From Beroe forskalii (Eukaryota > Ctenophora > Nuda > Beroida > Beroidae): a stretch of 64,000 nt of DNA. Each line of letters opens with the position of its first letter. Position 1 is the stretch's first letter. This document shows positions 56,508-64,000 of the stretch, piece after piece. The notes beneath the pieces are model-generated. The model searched no databases. It had not been told where the DNA came from and was given only the letters and a program-made list of their open reading frames with translations. Location of the stretch: the NCBI GenBank assembly GCA_011033025.1, contig WFMF01000018.1, positions 310,001 through 374,000 of the forward strand. Direction: 5' to 3'. The position numbers and the translations under genes were made by a program.

Positions 56508-57333
56508 GGTAAAAGTGTCACAAGAGTTGTGATTTTTGTCCAATGGATCCATTGGATCCATCATGTCCAATGGACATGTCCAATGGACGTCCATTGGACA
56601 TCCATTGGACATCCATTGAACATGATGTCCATTGGTAAAAACGTCCAATGGTGTTCAATGGATCCACTGGATCCATTGGATCCATTTTTGATGTTCAATG
56701 GACATGTTCAATGGATCCAATGGATGTTCAATGGATCCATCTGAGTGGATCCAATGGACACAATCACCAAACATGGTTTGGTAGATGGACATCAGTCTGG
56801 TATTTTTGTTCAATGGATCCATTGTGTCCATTGGATCCAATGGATCAATGGTGTCCATTGAACACCATTGAACATGTCCATTGGATCCATTTTGTCCAAT
56901 GGATCCATTGTGTCCAATGGACAAAATGGATCCATTGGATCCAATGGAAACAGTGTGCAATGGATCCAATGGATCCAATGGACATGTCCAATGGTGTTCA
57001 ATGGACACAATGGATCCATTGGATCCAATGGACATAATGGATCCATTGAACAAAAATACCAGACTGATGTCCATCTACCAAACCATGTTTGGTGATTGTG
57101 TCCATTGGATCCACTCAGATGGAACATTGAAGTCCATTGGATCCATTTAAAACCAAAATGGATCCAATGGATCCATTGATCCATTGAACACCATTGGACG
57201 TTTTACCGATGGACGTCATGTTCAATGGATGTCCAATGGATGTCCAATGGAAGTCCATTGGACATGTCCATTGGACATGATGGATCCAATGGATCCATTG
57301 GACAAAAATCACAACTCTTGTGACACTTTTACC
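56508..57333. mobile_element. 826-bp near-complete palindrome with 8-bp duplication
   Basis: Starts GGTAAAAGTGTCACAAGAGT and ends with its complement. CAAGATAT flanks both sides exactly (56500-56507 and 57334-57341). Almost the whole interior is made of CCATTGG/CCAATGG and GGATCC words, and the outer 150 bp match base for base apart from a few differences. ACCAAACATGGTTTGGTAGA also occurs on both sides of the centre. No coding is real; both strands are open because the repeat lacks stops. It is nested in the element at 54616-57801. Confidence 0.88.
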
Positions 57334-57962
57334 CAAGATATGAACGTTACACATTTAGAAAGATTGGTGCTATTTGTGTTTCCCACTATTTAGTATGTTT
57401 CCCGCACTCTTGGAATGCAGCGCGCTGATTGGTCAATGACTGCGTGTGTTGTAACGCTACATCTCACCGCTACCGTGCGTTTTGGTTTTTGTACCATCGT
57501 GAAACTTTCCACCGCTATCACGTGACCATGCGCGTGATCTTTCGTCACTGCACGTGATTAGTGGTGACAAATCTCACCGATATTGAAAACGGACGAGTTT
57601 TGATTTCACCAAAGATTTCACCGCTTGTGGTGAAAACTGTCACCTCTCCTGAGGCCGGTGATACTTTTTCACCACTTTTCACCACGTTTTCAGATCTCAC
57701 TAAAAGTGGCCTTTAAAAAATGAAATCGCACGATAGGTAAAATCCGAATTTTGGTGAGATATGAAAGTTTCCACGATTTTTGTCCCCGTGCGATTTGGCC
57801 CTAAGTAAATAGTCCGAACTGTGGACGACATATAACCGGAATTTACATATTTTGCCCATGTTAGCTATAGAAATAGCTAGCAGCTGGAGGTATTAGTTCG
57901 GAACCCGATAAAAGCAAACCTCGCGATCGTTTTACGTACAAAAATACAATCTTAATACCTTC

Positions 57963-58197
57963 CAGTTTTGTTTCAAAATTCAAATGGCTGTTACTATATT
58001 ATTCTAAGTTATGTTAAATACATTTTCTCACAGAATTTGGAGTTTTGAGCGTCACTACAATTATTGCATAAAAACGACAATAAGACTGGATCAACGGAAT
58101 TTGTATCATGCAGAAAGTAGCAGGAAATCTATATTAATAATTTATTTCCTATGGTATGCATGAAACTACGCCCCCCCCTAATTTTTGAACCCCCCAA
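57963..58197. repeat. Element head adjoining 11-bp satellite (copy 1)
   Basis: Nearly identical to 61168-61410, from CAGTTTTGTTTCAAAATTCA to TTTTTGAACCCCCCAAAAAT, including the run of C. In both places the 11-bp satellite follows at once. Head plus satellite therefore move or duplicate as a unit. Confidence 0.85.
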
Positions 58198-59582
58198 AAA
58201 TGAAGTGAAAATGAAGTGAAAATGAAGTGAAAATGAAGTGAAAATGAAGTGAAAATGAAGTGAAAATGAAGTGAAAATGAAGTGAAAATGAAGTGAAAAT
58301 GAAGTGAAAATGAAGTGAAAAATGAAGTGAAAATGAAGTGAAAATGAAGTGAAAATGAAGTGAAAATGAAGTGAAAATGAAGTGAAAAATGAAGTGAAAA
58401 TGAAGTGAAAATGAAGTGAAAATGAAGTGAAATGAAGTGAAAATGAAGTGAAAATGAAGTGAAATGAAGTGAAAATGAAGTGTGAAAATGAAGTGAAAAT
58501 GAAGTGAAAATGAAGTGAAAATGAAGTGAAAATGAAGTGAAAATGAAGTGAAAATGAAGTGAAAATGAAGTGAAAATGAAGTGAAAATGAAGTGAAAATG
58601 AAGTGAAAATGAAGTGAAAATGAAGTGAAAATGAAGTGAAAATGAAGTGAAATGAAGTGAAATGAAGTGAAAACGAAGTGAAAATGAAGTGAAAATGAAG
58701 TGAAAACGAAGTGAAAATGAAGTGAAATGAAGTGAAAAATGAAGTGAAAATGAAGTGAAAATGAAGTGAAAATGAAGTGAAAACGAAGTGAAAATGAAGT
58801 GAAAATGAAGTGAAAACGAAGTGAAAATGAAGTGAAAATGAAGTGAAAATGAAGTGAAAATGAAGTGAAAATGAAAATGAAGTGAAAATGAAGTGAAAAT
58901 GAAGTGAAAATGAAGTGAAAATGAAGTGAAAATGAAGTGAAAATGAAGTGAAAATGAAGTGAAAATGAAGTGAAAATGAAAAATGAAGTGAAAATGAAGT
59001 GAAAATGAAGTGAAAATGAAGTGAAAATGAAGTGAAATGAAGTGAAAATGAAGTGAAATGAAGAGTGAAAATGAAGTGAAAATGAAGTGAAAATGAAGTG
59101 AAAATGAAGTGAAAATGAAGTGAAAATGAAGTGAAAATGAAGTGAAAATAGTGAAAATGAAGTGAAAATGAAGTGAAAATGAAGTGAAAATGAAGTGAAA
59201 ATGAAGTGAAAATGAAGTGAAAATGAAGTGAAAATGAAGTGAAAATGAAGTGAAAATGAAGTGAAAATGAAGTGAAAAATGAAGTGAAAATGAAGTGAAA
59301 TGAAGTGAAAATGAAGTGAAAATGAAGTGAAAATGAAGTGAAAATGAAGTGAAAATGAAGTGAAAACGAAGTGAAAATGAAAGTAAAATGAAGTGAAAAT
59401 GAAGTGAAAATGAAGTGAAATGAAGTGAAAATGAAGTGAAAATGAAGTGAAAATGAAGTGAAAATGAAGTGAAAATGAAGTGAAAATGAAGTGAAAATGA
59501 AGTGAAAATGAAGTGAAAATGAAGTGAAAATGAAGTGAAAATGAAGTGAAAATGAAGTGAAAATGAAGTGAAAATGAAGCGA
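58198..59582. repeat. 11-bp satellite (AAAATGAAGTG)
   Basis: About 125 units of TGAAGTGAAAA, with single-A indels and occasional AACGAAGTG variants. Three units equal 33 bp, so a minus frame of 481 codons (an 11-residue SFSLHFHFIFT repeat) stays open. This is not a gene. The sister copy at 61410-61494 has only about eight units. Confidence 0.95.
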
Positions 59583-59912
59583 AAGATCAAGTTCAAATAA
59601 GGTGAAGTTTCCTTGAAATCCATCTTATCTACTACTAATCAGGGGATGGATCTACGAGAGATCCAAACAGAGTCCCCGGCACGGGACCTCCCGCTGGGAG
59701 GTCCCTGACGCCAGAGCGACTGGGGATGGAAACAAGTCCCATACCTCCCCAGGAATCCAACTTATCAGAATCACAACAAACGGAAAACATGATTTTATAT
59801 TATTATAGTATTATACTAGCCTTTATATTATTATACTAGCGTTTTATTCCTGCTATAACATTATTGTATAAATTTCTATATGGGTCACATGAATCTACTA
59901 GAATCTACATGA
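59583..59912. other. Non-coding, with GGGACCTCCC hairpin at about 59683-59708
   Basis: GGGACCTCCCGCTGGGAGGTCCC forms a strong hairpin. TATATTATTATACTAGC is repeated at about 59800-59840. Nothing coding is seen before the promoter at 59913. Confidence 0.5.
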
Positions 59913-60034
59913 AATGTGAGACGTACGATCTGGTGTCAGTAAACTAGGGTAACAGTGCGGCGTCGATCGTCATAGGATGATAGGATGATAGGGACGCCTT
60001 TGTGGTGTCAAGGCTTGTTGTTCTCAGTATAAAG
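59913..60034 (+). promoter_or_regulatory. Promoter of the second 98-aa gene
   Basis: TATAAAG at 60028-60034 lies 104 bp before the start codon. AATGTGAGACGTA (59913-59925) and GGTGTCAGTA (59932-59941) match the blocks upstream of the first gene. The 5' leaders also share CTACTAC/CTTCTACAAC-type words. Confidence 0.55.
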
Positions 60035-60131
60035 CCTCCTTCTGGATTCATAATATCATCATCGTTTATTATTGTATATCTCTCTCAACCGTTTGATACA
60101 CTACTTCTTCTACAACACATTCGCTGTCAAC

Positions 60132-60428
60132 ATGTACTACGGGAAGGACGAGCTCCTCATCATCTTGGACTACTACTTCTTTCTCAGTCACCTCACGAAA
60201 GAAACACCTCCAGAATTGAAACGACATTACCTGAAGCAACTCCAAAAGATGGGACGTACCCACAACTTTCTCATCCTTGCCGAAGCGGAGAGGGCAGCTT
60301 CCCTCCAGATGGAAACTGCAGATTTCCTCAACGAGTATAGGAGAATTCAGCGCTACTTGGGTAGCTTACGTAAAATAAAGAAAGAAGCATCAACAGCAGC
60401 TCTTCCTTGCAAAAGAAGAAAAGTGTGA
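60132..60428 (+). CDS. Unknown 98-residue basic helical protein, copy B
   Basis: 98 codons from ATG 60132 (AAC-ATG, good purine at -3) to TGA 60426-60428. The frame extends upstream to 60072, but the gapless match with the copy at 38919-39215 begins at this ATG. It is 56% identical to copy A, with YGKDELLI, LKQLQ.MG.TH, LAE..RA.SL.ME, RRIQRYL and the tail PCKRRKV, a nuclear-localisation-like end. Substitutions in the N-terminal helix are conservative (LLDFYLLLS versus ILDYYFFLS). It is intronless with its own TATA promoter. No known domain is recognised. Confidence 0.7.
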   Translation: MYYGKDELLIILDYYFFLSHLTKETPPELKRHYLKQLQKMGRTHNFLILAEAERAASLQMETADFLNEYRRIQRYLGSLRKIKKEASTAALPCKRRKV

Positions 60429-60879
60429 TTCGAAATGAATTATATCTATTTGCTGCTTTTGACTTATATGAAGTAGATTATCAAATATTGTATTATGAGT
60501 TGTATTACCTTATTGGCCTTTATTTAGCCGGCCTTTTAAATAACCGGACCTTTTATTATCCGGCCCTATGGACAAAAATCGAATCATAATGGCCAAGGGC
60601 CATTTTAACCGGCCCTTGGACAAAAATTTTTGAGTCAGTTGACAAAAACCAACTTACACTAAGTAAATTGTATCAAAAAACTCAAATACTGGTCTAATAT
60701 CATGATCTGTGTTATATTATGACTGTCAAATGAATTTGCCTGTCATAACAATCAAAAGTTTCATCTGACCTCAATCAACTGGCCTTTAATTTTATCGGCC
60801 CCATTTTAACATATTTTTTAACAAAAAACGTGAAAATGGATTTGTGCGATTTTTGAGGGCTGGAAATGTGTAAAAATGG
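60429..60879. repeat. GGCCGG / CCGGCC-rich dispersed sequence
   Basis: TTTAGCCGGCCTTTTAAATAACCGG, TTATCCGGCCC, AACCGGCCCTTGGACAAAAA and ATCGGCCCC occur within 300 bp (about 60525-60810). Related words occur at 37470-37840, some 1.1-1.5 kb upstream of the first 98-aa gene. It is probably a decayed repeat family. No gene is seen. Confidence 0.45.
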
Positions 60880-61167
60880 TTCAGACATGTTTGCATAGCG
60901 AATGCGAGTTACTTAGGTTCGATTTTGGGAGTTTTGAGAAGTTCTAAGGGCCCAATATGGCCGAAAAGGCCAAAAAAGACGAAAAATAGAATTGCTCAAA
61001 ATTGATTTCTATCGACTAGAAAGTAATTCTAGACATCCTAGGAAACATTCTGCGTGGTTTTTGGACGCTGTTTTCCGCCCGTGAGGGATGCTTCCATTTC
61101 TGAAAAACGGCCCGTAAAAAAGTGGAAGCATTTTCAGAAATGGAAACACGGACGGAAAACAGCGTAT
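60880..61167. repeat. Duplicated segment, partner at 61495-61790
   Basis: From TTCAGACATGTTTGCATAGC to GGAAAACAGCGTATTTC, nearly identical to 61495 onwards. Here the right part of the palindrome is replaced by the satellite-bearing element that starts at 61168. Confidence 0.85.
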
Positions 61168-61494
61168 TTCCAGTTTTGTTTCAAAATTCAAATGGCTGTT
61201 ACTATATTATTCTAAGTTATGTTAAATACATTTTCTCACAGAATTTGGAGTTTTGAGCGTCACTACAATTATTGCATAAAAACGACAATAAGACTGGATC
61301 AACGGAATTTGTATCATGCAGAAAGTAGCAGGAAATCTATATTAATAATTTATTTCCTATGGTATGCATGAAACTACGCCCCCCCCCCCCTAATTTTTGA
61401 ACCCCCCAAAAATGAAGTAAAAATGAAGTAAAAATGAAGTAAAAATGAAGTGAAAATGAAGTGAAAATGAAGTGAAAATGAAGTGAAAATGAAG
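61168..61494. repeat. Element head plus short 11-bp satellite (copy 2)
   Basis: A second copy of 57963-58197 followed by only about eight AAAATGAAGTG/AAAATGAAGTA units. It sits precisely between two copies of the 60880 segment, which suggests insertion into, or duplication with, that segment. Confidence 0.85.
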
Positions 61495-61617
61495 TTCAGA
61501 CATGTTTGCATAGCGAATGCGAGTTACTTAGGTTCGATTTTGGGAGTTTTGAGAAGTTCTGGGGCCCAATATGGCCGAAAAAGGCCAAAAAAAGACGAAA
61601 AATAGAATTGCTCAAAA

Positions 61618-61859
61618 TTGATTTCTATCGACTAGAAAGTAATTCTAGACATCCTAGGAAACATTCTGCGTGGTTTTTGGACGCTGTTTTCCGCCCGTGA
61701 GGGATGCTTCCATTTCTGAAAAACGGCCCGTAAAAAAGTGGAAGCATTTTCAGAAATGGAAACATCCCTCACGGACGGAAAACAGCGTATTTCGGTCCAA
61801 AAACCACGCAGAATGTTTCCTAGGATGTCTAAAATTACTTTCCAGTCGATAGAAATCAA
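61618..61859. repeat. Palindrome with about 105-bp arms
   Basis: The left arm, ATTGATTTCTATCGACTAGA to CCATTTCTGAAAA, is mirrored on the right from TTTTCAGAAATGG to CGATAGAAATCA, with a 35-bp loop. Single arms occur at 61000-61100 and 38220-38330, so this is a dispersed foldback family. Confidence 0.8.
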
Positions 61860-62131
61860 GAAGACCCTTTTAAAAATACCAATATTTTGTGCCAAAACAC
61901 CGATGGCCGATGAAAAGAATCTTTTACAGAAAATAAAATTTTACGTGGGTTTATGACGCCTAGGTGTCACGCAGTGAAACGAAGCAATGATCCCGTGAAA
62001 AGCTACGTTACGTCCCGTCCCCACGTCAATCAGCAGATTCATATTCACTCATGCATTCTGTCACCCTGGTCATCAACGAAAAAATGACAAAAATTGGCAA
62101 TGAATTGATTGGTTTGTATTTACAACTGTAA
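61857..62131. repeat. Duplicated segment, empty-site copy of 10508-10784
   Basis: Same sequence as 10508-10784. It continues directly at TGTAAAGGTATTTACAAAAC without the 1,649-bp LINE found in the other copy, so it preserves the pre-insertion target. Confidence 0.9.
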
Positions 62132-62181
62132 AGGTATTTACAAAACAGATCCAAAAAATCTGATTAATTGTTTATGAGCCA

Positions 62182-62395
62182 CTAGCTTAGTCCACGAAAA
62201 TCGAAGACCGACTGGTTCGATACTTGTGCTGGGCTTGCTGTTGATGCTGTTGCAGTGTCAACTGTGGTCATCTGGCTCTTTGGGGGCATGCGAGCCAACC
62301 TCTGGGGATCTGAAACATTCGTCTGTATTAGATTATCAGGGATGAAAAGTTATATTACCTGCTGGCTGCTTCTTGAAATTCTCCATGAATTTCAT
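62182..62395 (-). CDS. Candidate last two exons of an unknown gene (copy 2)
   Basis: Same arrangement as 12489-12702: exon ending MENFKKQPA at CAG before GTAATA (62359), then acceptor TTTCAG and a terminal exon 62309-62182 (DPQRLARMPPKSQMTTVDTA ... VFDFRGLS, stop TAG). One residue differs from copy 1 (R for L). Preservation of splice sites and frame in both copies gives modest support. The duplication looks recent, so conservation is weak evidence. Confidence 0.33.
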
Positions 62396-62396
62396 G

Positions 62397-64000
62397 CACA
62401 CAGAAAGGAGCACCTTGGGCACGCTGAGAGCAAGACCTTGGGCACACTGAGGGCAAAGCATCGGGCACACTGCGGGGAACATCTCAGTTAAGACCTCGGG
62501 CACACTGAGGGGAAAACCTCGGGCACACTGAGGGCGACACCTCGGACAATCTGAGGGCAAGACCTCGAGCACACTGTGGAGAACACTTCGGAAAAATTTA
62601 GAGCAAAACCTCGAGCATACTTAGGGCAAGACCTCGGGCACACTGAGGGCGACACCTCGGACAAACTGAGGGCAAGACCTCGAGCACACTGAAGGGAACT
62701 CCTCGGGCAAATTGAGGGCGACACCTCGGTAAAATTGAGGGCAATACTTCGGGCATACTGAGGGCAAGACCTCGGGCACACTTAGGGCAAGACCTCGGGC
62801 ACACTGAGGGTAATACCTCAGAGCACATTGAGGGAACAGCTCGTGCACACTAAGGGAAACACATCGGGCAAATTGAGGGCGACACCTCGGTAAAATTGAG
62901 GGCAATACTTCGGGCATACTGAGGGCAAGACCTCGGGAACACTGAGGGGAAGACTTCGGGCACACTGAGGGTAATACCTCCAGCACACTGAGCGCAAGAC
63001 CTCGGGCACACTGAGGCAAACCTCGGGCACACTGAGGGGAACACCTCGGGCAAATTGACACCTCAGTAAAATTGAGGGCAAGACCTCGGGCACACAGGCA
63101 CACAGGGGAAAAATTTAGAGCAAAACCTAGAGAACACTGAGGGCAAGACCTCGGCACACTGAAGGGAACTCCTCGGGAAAATTTAGAGCAAAACCTCGAG
63201 CACACTTAGGGCAAGACCTCAGGCACACTAAGGGGAACACCTCGGGCAAATTGAGGGCGACACCTCGGTAAAATTGAGGGCAATATTTCGGGCATACTGA
63301 GGGCAAGACCTCGGGCACACTGAGGGTAAGACTTCGGGCACACTGAGGGTAATACCTCGAGCACACTGAGGGCAAGACCTCGGGCACACTGAGGGTAATA
63401 GCTCGGGCACACTGAGGGGAACACCTCGGGCAAATTGAGGGTGACACCTCGGTAAAATTGAGGGCAAGACCTTGGGCACACTTAGGGCAAGACCTCGGGC
63501 AAACTGAGGGTAATACCTCGAGCACACTGAGGGGAACACCTCGGGCACACTGCGGGGAACACCTCGGGAACATTTAGAGCAAAACCTCGAGCACACTGAA
63601 GGGAACACCTCGGGCAAATTGAGGGCGACACCTCGGTAAAATTGAGGGCCATAATGAGGGCATGACCTCGGGCACACTTAGGGCAAGACCTCGGGCAAAC
63701 TGAGGGTAATACCTCGAGCACACTGAGGGGAACACCTCGGGCACACTAAAGGGCACACTGAGGGAAACACATCGGGCTAACTGAGGGCAAGACCTCGGGC
63801 ACACAGAAAGGAACACCTCGGGCACGCTAAGAGCAAGACCTTGGGCACACTGAGGGCAAAACATCGGGCACACTGCGGGGAACATCTCGGGCACACTGAG
63901 GGGAAAACCTCGGGCACACTGAGGGCGACACCTCGGACAAACTGGGGGCAAGACCTCGAGCACACTGAGGGGAACTCCTCGGGAAAATTTAGAGCAAAAC
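62397..64000. repeat. 23-bp minisatellite, copy 2, runs off the window
   Basis: Same unit and block order as 12712-14905, with local deletions (for example around 63018-63110). The two arrays stay alignable over at least 1.5 kb, so the duplication that made them is recent. Confidence 0.92.

Larger units (their letters stand above)
54616..57801. mobile_element. PIF/Harbinger-like DNA element with TAA duplication
   Basis: Terminal inverted repeat GGGCCAAATCGCACGGGGAC plus AAAAATCGTG (30 bp, perfect) is found at both ends, flanked by TAA on each side (54613-54615 and 57802-57804). A 3-bp TWA target and GG-starting termini fit PIF/Harbinger. Subterminal AAATCGCACGA and TTTCACG/CGTGAAA words recur in both arms. 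The interior shows no DDE transposase or Myb-like frame, so this 3.2-kb copy is non-autonomous. It contains SINE-like sequence (54924) and a nested element (56508-57333). Confidence 0.8.

Noticed and set aside
56529-57354. Plus and minus frames of 70-139 codons rich in Met, Asp, Trp and Ile
   Set aside because: They arise from the CCATTGGATCC palindromic repeat, which is open in both directions.
58178-59623. 481-codon minus-strand open frame
   Set aside because: It is a pure read-through of the 11-bp AAAATGAAGTG satellite (an 11-residue SFSLHFHFIFT repeat).

Overview
This window looks like repeat-dominated nuclear DNA of an invertebrate animal. The support is eukaryotic: intron-like splice sites, non-LTR retrotransposons, a Helitron end, a KDZ (Zisupton-type) transposase, tRNA-derived SINE sequence and TATA-box promoters. 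There are no bacterial operons, ribosome binding sites or rRNA genes. The sequence is moderately AT-rich, and I cannot name the species or phylum.

Layout. 1-8 kb is a mosaic of small DNA elements: a Helitron (596-1037), two copies of a short inverted-repeat element, several foldbacks, a TA-flanked element (4987-5798) and an element with an 8-bp target duplication (5886-6991). 8.1-8.7 kb holds a likely exon. 9.4-10.2 kb is a 20-bp minisatellite. 10.5-14.9 kb holds a 5'-truncated LINE, two small minus-strand exons and a 23-bp minisatellite; this block recurs at 61.9-64 kb, where the LINE is absent. 14.9-18.6 kb is mostly featureless. 18.6-32.8 kb is one giant inverted repeat (foldback) whose arms are 13/32-bp satellite arrays, carrying a 2.1-kb palindromic element and a CR1/Jockey-like LINE with a long intact reverse transcriptase. 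32.8-38 kb is a set of smaller palindromic repeats.

Two small intronless genes, at 38919-39215 and 60132-60428, encode 98-residue proteins that align without gaps at about 56% identity. They share promoter blocks at similar distances from their TATA boxes. I do not recognise the family; they are the best candidate here for something undescribed. 39.5-40.8 kb is a 21-bp minisatellite.

42.2-51.1 kb (minus strand) is a large KDZ/Zisupton-like transposase gene with two zinc fingers, a SWIM finger, a SAP domain, a DDE-type core and a Ulp1-type protease. A 24-bp coding minisatellite separates the two zinc fingers, and a 2.2-kb palindromic element with AATCAT target duplications splits the gene. 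Its upstream side carries about 2.5 kb of a 25-bp satellite.

54.6-57.8 kb is a PIF/Harbinger-like element (TAA duplication) containing SINE sequence and an 826-bp, nearly perfect palindromic element (8-bp duplication). 57.9-61.9 kb has an 11-bp satellite, the second 98-aa gene and local duplications.

The recurring theme is tandem arrays that reverse orientation around a centre, at scales from about 100 bp to 14 kb. Most long open frames here are by-products of these arrays and are not genes.
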